This document shows, piece by piece, positions 27,010-36,400 of a stretch of 64,000 bases of DNA. The notes under the pieces are model-generated. The model saw only the letters and a list, made by a program, of their open reading frames with translations. It ran no database searches and was not told where the DNA came from. The DNA is from JANMZO01 sp963763135. GTDB taxonomy: Bacteria > Actinomycetota > Acidimicrobiia > Acidimicrobiales > JANYDT01. Location of the stretch: the NCBI GenBank assembly GCA_963763135.1, contig CAVXNJ010000012.1, positions 310,001-374,000 on the forward strand, written 5' to 3'. Positions within the stretch are counted from its first letter, which is position 1. Each line of letters begins with the position of its first letter. The translations under genes and the position numbers were made by a program.

Positions 27010-29412
27010 TCAGACGATGTCGAGGACTCCGGCCTTGGTCGCCTTGGTCGAGCCGCCCGTGGCGATCCGCAAAGAACCGCCATCGCGCGTCACGGTGTAC
27101 GAACCGCCCGGGGTGAGTCCGGTCACCAGGATGTGGCGGACGGTGGCTGGCAGTGACACGGTGAGGCCGGTGAACGCCGCGTCGATCGTGACCGGGAAGA
27201 GCACCGCGGTGTCCTTCACGACCGCCCCGGCGAACGGTGTTCCGGCCGAACTGCTGAGTGCGGTGACACTCGTCGCGTTGGCTCCCTTGTCCGCACCTTC
27301 CAGGACAGTCAGGAACCGGGCGGAAATGGGATTGCCTGTCGCATCGATGCTCAGCGCGTAGTTCATCGGCTCACCGACGGCCGGAGCGCCGACCTCCGGA
27401 ACATGCGTCTTCGGTCGCAGGGTGGCATTCGACGGAAGCAGCGACGTGACATGAAGTCGTTGACCCTTTGGTGTTTCGACGGTGGCGCGGTTGCCCGTCA
27501 CTTTGGCGGCCGCGGGCAGCTGGAACCAGACCCGCTTGAACCGGTTGGCTTTTCCGGTGACGGCCCGGTCGTAGAGGACGATCACATCGGGTTCGAGCCA
27601 GACGATCGAACGGCTCGCATGCTTGATGTCAACCGGACCTTCGGACTTGGAGTTGTAGAGGTTCGTCGCATCCCCCATCGCATAGGTGTACCCGCTCGCC
27701 CGCTCGGACGCGATGAGCTTCGGATCACCCGACGGAACGATCCCCCACTGGCTGCCCGATGCGGTGCCGATCACCCGGTAGTCGTCGGCGTCACCGATAA
27801 AGGGATCGTTCTGGATGGCCATCGTGTTGTGGAAGTCGGTGAATGGGTTGCTGTAACCCACCCGGTTCTTCGTCAGCCATTCGCCCTTTCGAAGGAACGC
27901 GAAATCGTTGCCGTCACCGCGCTGGTGGTCGATCTCACTCCACGACAGCATGTAGGCGAAGAAGCGTTCGTCGGCACACCAACAGGTCCGGGCCAGCAAC
28001 CGGTTGATCCCGGAAGCGAACCAGGTCTTCGGGACCGCCTGGCGCGGATCGGTGGATTTCACATTCGGATCGAGCAGCAGGAAGTACAGGATGCCGCCGA
28101 AGAACGCTGAGCCACCGGCCCGGTACTGGACCTGATCCTTGCCGCCGGGTCCGACGTTCTCGGCGATCCATCGTGCGGTGTTCAGCGTCGCCCTGTCGCC
28201 GCGGTCAGCCGCCGCGAGCCCTATGGGCGCCACCAGCGAGATGGGATCGAGGGCCCAGTAGTTCTCACCGTCGCCGAACCAGGCCGGCTGGAAGACCCGG
28301 CCGAGGCCGCTGTCTTCCGGCATGGCGAACGTGCTGTAGGGAAGGGAGCTGAGGAGTGCGGTCATGGTGTCAGCCCAGAACCGGTTGGACTCGAACTTGG
28401 CCACCGGCGCGTTGGCCTCCCCCGCCGTCTGCATTGCGTACATGAGTTGGGCGGTGCGCCCGACCGCATCGGAACCGTATTCGAATCCCTCGGGCGACAG
28501 CCCACCTGCGGCATCGGTGCGCAGCATGCGGTCGAGCGTGAAGAGCCACTGTCCGCTGAGCGTCGGGATGTTCTTCCGCATGGTCCCGTTGGGGTCGTCG
28601 GCCGGATCGAACGCCATGGACATCAGCCCCAGATTGCGGGCGTGGGCCATCCAGTAGTTGTTGATCGACCAACGCACCGAGTAACGATTCGCGACAAGCG
28701 CGGGATCGTTGCTCGAGTGTTTGAGGTCCGGCGTCGTACCCGCTTCGAGTTGGCTCATCGGATATCCGGAGTACTGCTCCTTGGCCCAGCGCTCGTACAC
28801 GGTGCGGACCTTCGCCTTGTCCTTGGCGGAAAAGTACTGGTAAGCCCAGTCGAGGGTCAGGCCGAACGATTCGCCTTGCCAGCGGGACCGGTCGCCGGTC
28901 GAGAAGATCGGCGCCCGAAACGGCGTCTCGTCGGTGCCGACGCCCGGTGTCGCCTTGTCGATGACGTACATGAGCAGGGTTCGGGCCCGCTTGCCCCAGT
29001 CATCACGAGCCTTGGCATCGGGGTCGACGAGGGCCATGAACGCGAAGAGCTCGGCGTACATTTCCGTCGGATACGTCTCGTATGAGTACGTACCGAGGTC
29101 CTCCTTGGGGACCGTGCCCGCGTTCATCTGGTCGCGTGACGTTTCGGCCAGGGACTTCAGCGTCATCCAGGTCGGATTGGAACTCACCGCCCGGGCCCGC
29201 AACTGGGTGAGCTGATCGGCGCGCACGAGCAGCCGGGGGTGAGCGGTCTGCGGCGCCGCAGTCGAGCGGGACGGAACGAACCCGAAGAGCGATGCCGACA
29301 ACGCGAGCGTTGCCGTGGCCACCGCCGGGAACGTGAACCGGGCGCGACGGCGCGGCGGGGTGGCCGGTCGGGTCGCGCTTCGAGGGTACGACTCAGACGC
29401 AATCGTTCGCAT
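27010..29412 (-). CDS. Secreted heparinase II/III-like protein
   Basis: About 800 residues from ATG 29412 with a basic N-terminus and one hydrophobic segment (FTFPAVATATLALSASLFGF), so exported. The HPRLLVRADQLTQLRARA start, the alpha-helical region around RYSVRWSINNYWMAHARNLG and GGLSPEGFEYGSDAVGRTAQ, and the beta-sandwich with HNTMAIQNDP and KHASRSIVWLEPDVIVLYDR match the alginate-lyase-like/heparinase architecture of uronic-acid polysaccharide lyases. The C-terminal 150 residues form an extra beta-domain (LVTGLTPGGSYTVTRDGG). It sits directly upstream of an oligomer-type ABC importer and could supply it with cleaved oligosaccharides; that link is inferred. Confidence 0.78.
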   Translation of the reverse strand: MRTIASESYPRSATRPATPPRRRARFTFPAVATATLALSASLFGFVPSRSTAAPQTAHPRLLVRADQLTQLRARAVSSNPTWMTLKSLAETSRDQMNAGTVPKEDLGTYSYETYPTEMYAELFAFMALVDPDAKARDDWGKRARTLLMYVIDKATPGVGTDETPFRAPIFSTGDRSRWQGESFGLTLDWAYQYFSAKDKAKVRTVYERWAKEQYSGYPMSQLEAGTTPDLKHSSNDPALVANRYSVRWSINNYWMAHARNLGLMSMAFDPADDPNGTMRKNIPTLSGQWLFTLDRMLRTDAAGGLSPEGFEYGSDAVGRTAQLMYAMQTAGEANAPVAKFESNRFWADTMTALLSSLPYSTFAMPEDSGLGRVFQPAWFGDGENYWALDPISLVAPIGLAAADRGDRATLNTARWIAENVGPGGKDQVQYRAGGSAFFGGILYFLLLDPNVKSTDPRQAVPKTWFASGINRLLARTCWCADERFFAYMLSWSEIDHQRGDGNDFAFLRKGEWLTKNRVGYSNPFTDFHNTMAIQNDPFIGDADDYRVIGTASGSQWGIVPSGDPKLIASERASGYTYAMGDATNLYNSKSEGPVDIKHASRSIVWLEPDVIVLYDRAVTGKANRFKRVWFQLPAAAKVTGNRATVETPKGQRLHVTSLLPSNATLRPKTHVPEVGAPAVGEPMNYALSIDATGNPISARFLTVLEGADKGANATSVTALSSSAGTPFAGAVVKDTAVLFPVTIDAAFTGLTVSLPATVRHILVTGLTPGGSYTVTRDGGSLRIATGGSTKATKAGVLDIV

Positions 29413-29540
29413 CGCTGCATTGTCAGCTATGGACCCGATAACCGATACCCGGGAAATTCCCATTTCCCCGCCGATTCGGATGCGACGGAGCACCCCGATC
29501 GGGGGATGTTCGATGGCTGGAATTGGCCGACGCTCCTAAC

Positions 29541-31520
29541 ATGTCAAACGATGCGTCAGTCACGCTATCCGCCTTCGCCGTTACCACCGCTCCAACTCTG
29601 CGACCATTGCGATGGTCAGAGCCTTCGATGACCGGAGCGCTTGACCCCTCCGACGTGTTCGTGTCGCCAGTCGGAACCGTCACGTTCCTGTTGACCGATG
29701 TCGAAGGATCGACGACCGCCTGGCAGGCGGCCCCCGAGTCCATGGGCGCCGCCATCGCCCGCCACTACGAGATCCTCGATGAGCGCCGTTTCCGCACACG
29801 GTGGCGTGCGGCCGCAGGAGCAAGGCGAGGGAGACTCCATCGTCGGTGCGTTCGGGCGAGCCACCGACGCCCTGAAAGCTGCGGTACAGGCCCAGCAGGC
29901 GTTGGCGATGATGCCGACTCCCGAAGGACTGGCCGGCCCCTTGCGAGTGCGCATGGCGATCCACACCGGCGAAGCCCAGACCCGAAACGAAGCGAACTAC
30001 GTCGGTCAGGCCATCATCCGCACCGCCCGACTGCGGGCCATCGCCCACGGCGGTCAGGTGCTGGCATCCCAGGCCGTTCGCGACCTCGTGGTCGATCACC
30101 TCGGCGACCGCATCGAACTGATCGACCTCGGCACCCACCGTTTGAAGGACCTCGCGCTGCCCGGAACACGTCTGGCAGGTCGCAGCCGAAGGTTTGGGCC
30201 GAACGTTTCCGGCGCTCAAATCGCTCGATGTCATTTCCGAACAACCTCCCCCTTGAGCTGTCGACCTTCGTCGGACGCCAGTCCGAGATCGCTGCGGTCT
30301 GCGCCGTATCAACTCGAACCGGTTGGTGACGATCACCGGCGCCGGCGGAGAGGGCAAGACCCGCCTGGCCCAGCAGGTGGCGGCCCAGGCCAGCGACAGC
30401 TACCCCGACGGCACGTGGTGGATCGAGTTGGCACCCGTCGACGCCTCGGCGATCCGCAGCACAATCGCCGCCGTGGTCGGAATAGGCGAACCGAACCGGC
30501 TCGTCGAGCGACTGGTCGGGCGCATGCTGATCGTGATCGACAACTGCGAGCACGTGCTCGACGACATATCGCCTCTCGTCCGCCAGATCATCGCCATGCG
30601 CCCTGACATCTCGATTCTGGCCACGAGTCGGGGCCCGTTGGATGTGCCGGGCGAGGTGACCTGGCGTGTTCCACCCCTGAGCGTTCCCGGACCGGAGCTT
30701 GCTGTCGCCATCGACCGGTTGGCCCAGTACGACGCGGTGCAGCTGTTCACAGACCGGGCGCAGCGGGCGCGTCCGAACTTCGCACTCACGACGAGCAACG
30801 GGCCGGCTATTGCTGAGTTGTGCGCCAGGCTCGACGGCATCCCGCTCGCTATCGAACTCGCCGCGGCCAGGGCCAAGTCACTGACTCCCGAGCAGATCCT
30901 CCGTGGCCTAGACGACTCCCTGCGCCTACTCACCGGCGGCTCGCGACTGGTCATGCCGCGACAGCAGACACTCGAAGGTTCGATCCAGTGGTCCTACGAC
31001 CTGCTAGGTGAGCGGGAGCGAATCCTGTTGCGCAGGGTCTCGGTGTTCGCCGGCGGCTGGGACCTCGAAGCGGCCGAGGCGGTGTGTGCCGACGACAGGC
31101 TCGCCGTCATGGACGTCCTCGATGCCCTCGAAGAACTGATCGACCAGTCGCTTGTCCGGGTGGAGGACCGAGGCTCGGTCACGTGCTGACCACGTGCTCG
31201 AGACCGTTCGACAGTTCGGAGCCCGTTATCTGAGCGACCAGCCCGCGGCAGAACGCGAAGCGGTTGTACGACGACACGCAGACTGGTATGCGCGCTCTGA
31301 CTGAAGGAGGTCGGGCCGTGGGGCGAGGGTCGACGACAGCGCAGCGTTCTCGACCGCCTCCTACCTGAGCGCGACAATCTGAACGCGGCCCTTCGTCACT
31401 TCCAGAACGAAGGCGATGCCGAGCGACTCGCAGACGTGGCCTTGTCGGCGTCGCCGTTCTGGAAGGCGGCTGAACTCCCGGCGGATGGTCGGACCTGGTC
31501 CGCCCCGATCGGGCGTCGGA
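29541..31520 (+). pseudogene. Adenylate/guanylate cyclase-domain ATPase regulator, degraded
   Basis: Joined across frames, this is a class III cyclase domain (VGTVTFLLTDVEGSTTAW, then GDSIVGAFGRATDALKAAVQ and VRMAIHTGEAQTRNEANYVG) followed by an NB-ARC-like ATPase (LPLELSTFVGRQSEI; Walker A TITGAGGEGKTRLAQQ; MLIVIDNCEHVLDD; PLAIELAAARAKSLTPEQIL) and the start of a helical repeat region (DNLNAALRHFQNEGDAE). At least six frame changes occur (near 29790, 30190, 30240, 30300, 31185 and 31300), and sequence similar to the family stops near 31500 without the usual C-terminal half. Damage this dense points to a true pseudogene. Confidence 0.85.
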
Positions 31521-31521
31521 C

Positions 31522-31563
31522 TGTGTGCGTTTGCTTAGGCCCGGTCTAAGGGATCGCACACAA
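31522..31563. repeat. GTGTGCG-type palindrome, copy 2
   Basis: The palindrome GTGTGCG...TTGCTTAGGCCCGG...CTAAGG...CGCACAC sits between the decayed cyclase gene (+) and the racemase gene (-), where a bidirectional terminator would be expected. It is the better-preserved copy of the element at 26951-26995. Confidence 0.55.
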
Positions 31564-31582
31564 TCAGCTCCGGGTAACGCCG

Positions 31583-32329
31583 TCAGCGCGAGTACACCGG
31601 CCAGCCGGCGCGCACCTTCGGCAGCGGAGCGGCGAACGCGTTGACCTTGGATGTGCTCAGCCCCAGGCCGTGCAGCGCTTCGGCCAGCTTCACCGCGGCG
31701 GCGACACCGTCGACCACCGGGGTGCCAAGCGCTTCGGTCAGGTGCTCGGCCATGCCGGCCATACCGCCGCATCCGAGGATGAGCACGTCGGCCCCCGCTT
31801 CGACGCACAGCTTGGCTTCCTCGATGAAACGGCGGTTCGTGAGGTCGTGGTCCTGTTCGAGTTCGAGCACACCGAGGTTCGTGGCCCGGATCGAGGCACA
31901 TCGTTCGAGAGCCCCCGAAAGTCGGTACTGGTCCTCGATCTGCGGGATGGCCCGGTTCAACGACGTGACCACGCCGAACTTGTGGCCGATCAGCTGCGCC
32001 ACGGCTGCCGCCGCGTCGGTGATCGTGATTACCGGGCAGTCGAGGAGTTCCATCGCGGCTTCCTTGCCGTGCTCGCCGAAGCCCGACCAGACGAGTGCGT
32101 CGAAGGGTGCTTCACCGGCGCTCTGCTGGGCATCGACCAGCTGGTGGATGCGGTCGAGGATCGCGGCGGCACTGATGAAGCTGTCGTAGTAGCCCTCCAC
32201 CGAATCGGGGCCCCACTGCGGTTCGGCGCCGACGATGACCGTGCCGGGCGACGCCACCGCTTCGGCCGATGCCACCATCGAGGCGGTCATGGTCGCTGTC
32301 GTATTGACGTTCATCAGCAGGATCTTCAT
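31583..32329 (-). CDS. Asp/Glu/hydantoin racemase family protein, allantoin-racemase-like
   Basis: 248 residues starting MKILLMNVNTTATMTASMV, the typical N-terminal strand of hydantoin/allantoin racemases. The second catalytic Cys is in ADVLILGCGGMAGMAEHL. At the first Cys position (usually ACFGDPG) it has SGFGEHG, with no Cys, so a two-base racemisation mechanism is questionable and another reaction (isomerase, decarboxylase or lyase) is possible. It is the last gene of an operon with GntR and the Liv-type importer, and its context points to ureides. Confidence 0.85.
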   Translation of the reverse strand: MKILLMNVNTTATMTASMVASAEAVASPGTVIVGAEPQWGPDSVEGYYDSFISAAAILDRIHQLVDAQQSAGEAPFDALVWSGFGEHGKEAAMELLDCPVITITDAAAAVAQLIGHKFGVVTSLNRAIPQIEDQYRLSGALERCASIRATNLGVLELEQDHDLTNRRFIEEAKLCVEAGADVLILGCGGMAGMAEHLTEALGTPVVDGVAAAVKLAEALHGLGLSTSKVNAFAAPLPKVRAGWPVYSR

Positions 32330-32362
32330 TGGGGCCTCGTAGTCAGGGGTCAGGGTCAGGGG

Positions 32363-33036
32363 TCAGGTGGCGGGTTTGGAGCGGGTTGGTTTGGCGAGCT
32401 TGGTGCGGGCCACGCGTGCTCCCGACTGAGCGTGCTCACGGGAGGCGGCCACCGCCTTGTCGACATCGCCGGAGGAGAGGGCCTTCAACAGCGTCAGGTG
32501 CTGCCGGTGCGAGTGTTGCGGCGAGGTGGTGCCGGTGTTGAACGAGAGTTCGAGGTACGGGAGGAGGTAGTTCTCCAGGAACCCGTGGAGCCGCGGGCGA
32601 ACGCGATCTCGTAGATGGCGCGGTGCAGCCGGAGGTGCACATTGTTGAGGCCCTCTTCGTCGTCTTCGGGTACTTCGAGGAACGCGTCGGTCAGTTGTCG
32701 CAGCCTCGCCCAATCGCGGGCCGTCGCCCGGGCCACCGCCAACTGCGCGGCCACCCCTTCGATCTCGACCCGAAGCAGGCCGATGTCGCCGACGTCGTCG
32801 GGTCCCATGGGTGAAGCGACTATGCCGGTGCCGGGGATGCGCTGAACGAACCCGTCGCTCTCGAGTCGGCGAAGCGCTTCACGTACCGGGGTGCGGCTCA
32901 CGCTGAGGTCCGCGGCCAGGTCTAGTTCCACCAGCCGGGTCCCAGGGGCGATTGCTCCGGTAACGAGGCGATGGCGCAGTTCTTTGTACACGGTGGCACT
33001 GTGGGTTGACGCGTGTAGGTCATTGGATCGAGCCAT
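32363..33036 (-). CDS. GntR-family regulator, FCD (FadR/VanR) type (frameshift)
   Basis: The N-terminal winged helix (VYKELRHRLVTGAIAPGTRL, SRTPVREALRRLESDGFV) is followed by the all-helical FCD effector domain (GLLRVEIEGVAAQLAVARAT, LHRAIYEIAFA). The frame breaks at 32595-32597, where a G is missing from a G-run; the rest (LHGFLENYLLPYLELSFNTG, HLTLLKALSSGDVDKAV, EHAQSGARVA) follows in the next frame. GTG 33072 and ATG 33048 are alternative starts. FCD regulators bind carboxylate-like ligands and operators of form TNGTNNACNA; TTGTATACAA at 37726 fits, so it probably controls the local ureide genes. Confidence 0.85.
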
Positions 33037-33068
33037 GTCACTGAGCATGGCCGACGAAACGTCGAACG

Positions 33069-33971
33069 TCACGTATCCCCCACCGGTGCTGCCGCGAGTG
33101 AGGATCCGCCACTGGGTATGGCGCCCGGTTTCCAGAGAACCGACCGCCGAACGAGCACACCCTTCGGCCGCTGAAGCACCACGAGAACCAGCACCAGGCC
33201 AAGTATCCAGTAGCGGTCCTGCTGGTCCAGGAAGAGGAACTTGCCGGAGTCGCCGAAGCGCAGCAGTTCCTGGAACCACCACATGCCGAGCGTTCCGAGG
33301 AACGCGCCCCACGGAGTCGTAAGTCCACCTACGAACAGGAAGATGAAGAACAGCGGTTCAGCGGCGAAGGCGAGATCCTTCGGTTCGATGATGCCGTTGT
33401 TGTGGGCGAGGAGCGCTCCACCGATTCCGGCGAGCAGCCCCCCGACCCCGAAGCCAATCATACGTACACGTAGTATTGAGATTCCGAGGGACTGGGCAAC
33501 GGTCTCGTCTTTGCCGGCCGCGAGCAATTCCCATCCGGCCCGGCTCCGACGCAGCAGCAGCGCCACAGCGAGGCAGAACGCGGCGCCAGCGGCCGACCAC
33601 CAGATCGTCGTGCGCAGCGGGATACCCGAGAACCCTTGCGAGCGGCCGAGGTAACCGATGTTGGTCACTATCAGGCTTATGGCCTGACCTATCGCAATCG
33701 TGACGGTGCCGAGCAGCATGCCCGACGTCCGCTGCAGGACAAAGGCCATGACGACGCCGACGGCGCCTCCCGCGACGGCTCCCACCGCGAGCGCGACGGG
33801 AAACGCAGCGTGCATGTTCACGCTGGCCACGCCCGAGGCATAGCCGCCGAGGCCCATGACCGCAGCGTGAGCGACGGAGAACTGGCCTGAGGTGAGCGTG
33901 ACCCATAGGCCGAGCGTGACGCACGAGTAGGCGAGGGCGACGGTGAAGACCGTCTGCATGTACTGGGTCAT
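33069..33971 (-). CDS. livM: Branched-chain amino acid-type ABC permease, LivM
   Basis: A 300-residue permease with about eight hydrophobic helices, the LivM hallmark VTLTSGQFSVAHAAVMGLGG near the N-terminus, and a cytoplasmic EAA loop (GKDETVAQSLGISILRVRMI). Together with LivH it forms the channel of the importer encoded here. It lies one base after the LivH stop and is followed by the GntR gene, all minus strand. livM is used as a family name; the substrate is probably not a branched-chain amino acid, given the neighbours. Confidence 0.92.
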   Translation of the reverse strand: MTQYMQTVFTVALAYSCVTLGLWVTLTSGQFSVAHAAVMGLGGYASGVASVNMHAAFPVALAVGAVAGGAVGVVMAFVLQRTSGMLLGTVTIAIGQAISLIVTNIGYLGRSQGFSGIPLRTTIWWSAAGAAFCLAVALLLRRSRAGWELLAAGKDETVAQSLGISILRVRMIGFGVGGLLAGIGGALLAHNNGIIEPKDLAFAAEPLFFIFLFVGGLTTPWGAFLGTLGMWWFQELLRFGDSGKFLFLDQQDRYWILGLVLVLVVLQRPKGVLVRRSVLWKPGAIPSGGSSLAAAPVGDT

Positions 33972-33972
33972 G

Positions 33973-34854
33973 TCAGCCCACCCGGACCGATCGTCCGAAC
34001 AGACCCTGGGGCCGCACGAGCAGAATCACGACCATGGCCACGAGCCCGACGACGTTCTGCCACGCCGAACCGTTCGGGATGAAGCCGACCGCGAGTGATT
34101 CGACGACGCCGAGTCCGAGGCCGACGACGACCGCACCTTCGACGCTTCCGACCCCGGCCACGACGGCCACCGCGAACATCTTGAGGCTGATGGTGTTGGC
34201 CACGAACGGGTCGATGGAGAGCGTGGTGTTGCTGACGAGCAGCCCTCCGACGGCCGCGATGACCGATCCGATGACGGCGGCGAGGGCCATGAGCTTCTTC
34301 GTGGGGATCGCCATGATCTCCGCGAGTTGCGGGTTCTCCGAAACCGCCCGGAGCAGGCGACCGGGTTCGCTGCGCTGCAGCCAGGTGATGAGGCCGAAGG
34401 CCACGATGAGGGTCATGACGAGCAGAACGATCTGCGCGTTGGAGAACCGTACGCCGCCGACCAGGAAGTAGTGGCCCTTGAACAGCGCGGGCACGGACCG
34501 GGTGCGGAACTCGACGCGCTTGGCGATGAAGTTCTCGAGGAAGTAGGACACACCGAGCGTCGCGATGAACAACGCAAGTTGCTGCTCGCGATCCACCCGT
34601 TTCAACACGAGGTGGAACAGGGCGAAGCCGAGCACGCCGACGACGGCGATGCCGGCCAGTGATCCGAGCACGATGCCGAGATGCCAGCTCGATGCGACGA
34701 GCAGCATCACGAACACGCCGACCATGAACATGTCCGCGTGGGCCACGTTCATGATGCCCATCACACCGAACACGAGGGTAAAGCCGAGGGAGATCATGAC
34801 GTAGAGGCTGCCCTGGGCCATACCGTCGACGATGTACTGCAGAACTTTGGTCAC
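33973..34854 (-). CDS. livH: Branched-chain amino acid-type ABC permease, LivH
   Basis: Starts at GTG 34854 (encoding VTKVLQYIVDGMAQGSLYVM), about 293 residues. LivH marks are ISLGFTLVFGVMGIMNVAHAD, the EAA loop AVSENPQLAEIMAIPTKKLM, and FVANTISLKMFAVAVVAGVG. Six to eight hydrophobic segments. An ATG at 34878 is in frame but does not add family-like residues. It is the fourth gene of the operon, 69 bp after the LivF stop. Confidence 0.92.
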   Translation of the reverse strand: MTKVLQYIVDGMAQGSLYVMISLGFTLVFGVMGIMNVAHADMFMVGVFVMLLVASSWHLGIVLGSLAGIAVVGVLGFALFHLVLKRVDREQQLALFIATLGVSYFLENFIAKRVEFRTRSVPALFKGHYFLVGGVRFSNAQIVLLVMTLIVAFGLITWLQRSEPGRLLRAVSENPQLAEIMAIPTKKLMALAAVIGSVIAAVGGLLVSNTTLSIDPFVANTISLKMFAVAVVAGVGSVEGAVVVGLGLGVVESLAVGFIPNGSAWQNVVGLVAMVVILLVRPQGLFGRSVRVG

Positions 34855-34923
34855 GGCTGGGTCATTTCGTACGTGCACATAAGGTTGGGGATGGTCGGGC
34901 TCGGGTGCTCTGGCGTGGACATG

Positions 34924-35691
34924 TCAGTGACCGCCGAGGTAGGCAGCACGAAGGCGAGGGTCATTGCGCAGTTCGTCGGCCGAGCCTTCGGCGACGATGG
35001 CGCCTTCTTCAAGGACGTAGCCGTACGACGCGAGTTCGAGAGCAATTGCGGTGTCCTGTTCGACGAGAAGCACGGAGACTCCCTCGCGGGCGAACACGTC
35101 GCGCATCACGCCGAAGATCTTGCGCACGAGGAGCGGGGCGAGGCCCATCGACGGTTCGTCGATGACGAGCACATCGGGTCGCATCAGCAGTGAGCGGGCG
35201 ATGGCGAGCATCTGCTGTTCACCGCCGGACAGCAGCTGGGCGCGTTGCTTGCGCCGCTCGTCGAGAACGGGGAACAGTTGCAGGGCTTCGTCGAGGGCGA
35301 ATCCACCGCCTCCGCGCAGGAGTCCGACCCGGGTTCCGAGGCTCAGGTTCTCCTCGACCGTCATGGTGGCGAAGACGCTGCGGCCTTCGGGGATGAAGAC
35401 GACGCCGTGCTTGACCGTTCGATCGAGCGACGAGAGCGCGCTGATGCTGCTGCCGTTGACGCTGATGGTTCCGGTGCTCGGCACCATTCCCGCTACGGCT
35501 CGGAGGATCGACGACTTTCCGGCGCCGTTCGATCCGACGATCGCGGTGACGGAGCCCTTGGCCACGGACAGGGTCACGCCCTGCACGGCGCGGATCGGTC
35601 CGTACGCGACGCGCAGATCGGTGATCGCAAGTGCCGTGCCGGCAGGCGGAGCGGCGGGTTGCGATGAGTCGAGCGTGGTCACGTCAGACAC
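34924..35691 (-). CDS. livF: Branched-chain amino acid-type ABC ATPase, LivF
   Basis: About 255 residues; GTG 35691 overlaps the LivG stop. Walker A IVGSNGAGKSSILRAVAGM, signature LSGGEQQMLAIARSLL, Walker B VLVIDEPSMGLAPLLV and H-loop region VLLVEQDTAIALELASYGYV are all intact, with the LivF-typical Met-Gly-Leu-Ala-Pro after Walker B. It powers the importer as a heterodimer with LivG. Confidence 0.94.
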   Translation of the reverse strand: MSDVTTLDSSQPAAPPAGTALAITDLRVAYGPIRAVQGVTLSVAKGSVTAIVGSNGAGKSSILRAVAGMVPSTGTISVNGSSISALSSLDRTVKHGVVFIPEGRSVFATMTVEENLSLGTRVGLLRGGGGFALDEALQLFPVLDERRKQRAQLLSGGEQQMLAIARSLLMRPDVLVIDEPSMGLAPLLVRKIFGVMRDVFAREGVSVLLVEQDTAIALELASYGYVLEEGAIVAEGSADELRNDPRLRAAYLGGH

Positions 35692-36400
35692 CGAGGTAGA
35701 TCTCCTGCACGATCGCATTGTCGGCGATCTCCGATGGCGGACCGGCGGCGACGACCCGGCCGAAGTTGAGGACCACGATGTGGTCGCTCACCTGCATCAC
35801 GAACGGCACGTTGTGCTCGATCACCATGACCGACGTACCACCGGTGCGCAGTTCGATGATGAGATCCGCGAGTTCCTGGCGTTCCGACGTGGTGGCCCCG
35901 GCGCTCGGTTCGTCGAGCATCAGGAGTCTGGGTTCGGTCATAAGCGCGCGTGCTACTTCGACCTTGCGTTGGGCCAGGAGTGGAAGGTCGTTGCAGATGC
36001 GGTTGGCTGACGCCTGCAGGTTGAGTCGTTCAATGACCTCGCCCGCTTTGGTCCGGGTGGCCTTCGCTGTGCGTGCTGATCGGGAACGGGCGGTGAGCAG
36101 AGACTCGTAGACCGTAAGCCCACTTAGCATCTTTATGCTCTGGAAGGTTCGGACCAGTCCGTGGGCCGCAACCTGGTGCGGGGCGCGGCCGCTGATCTGC
36201 GACCCGTCGAAGTGCACCGTTCCGGAGGTGGGATCGGCGAAGCCGGTCATGCAGTTGAACAGCGTGGTCTTCCCCGCGCCGTTGGGGCCGATCACGGCAG
36301 TGACCGACCCCGACTGCGTTGTGAAGGAAACATCCTCGAGGGCCCGCACGCCACCAAAAGTCTTGGTGACGTTACGGGCCTCGATCAGAACAGCGGTCAC
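35684..36400 (-). CDS. livG: Branched-chain amino acid-type ABC ATPase, LivG
   Basis: 238 residues from GTG 36400, which overlaps the stop of the upstream binding protein by four bases (GTGA). Walker A IGPNGAGKTTLFNCMTGF, signature region DLPLLAQRKVEVARALMTEP (the LivG-type degenerate signature), Walker B LLMLDEPSAG and H-loop VMVIEHNVPFVMQVSDHIVV. Partner of LivF in the same operon. The open frame continues upstream to 36508 but overlaps the binding-protein gene. Confidence 0.94.
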   Translation of the reverse strand: MTAVLIEARNVTKTFGGVRALEDVSFTTQSGSVTAVIGPNGAGKTTLFNCMTGFADPTSGTVHFDGSQISGRAPHQVAAHGLVRTFQSIKMLSGLTVYESLLTARSRSARTAKATRTKAGEVIERLNLQASANRICNDLPLLAQRKVEVARALMTEPRLLMLDEPSAGATTSERQELADLIIELRTGGTSVMVIEHNVPFVMQVSDHIVVLNFGRVVAAGPPSEIADNAIVQEIYLGV

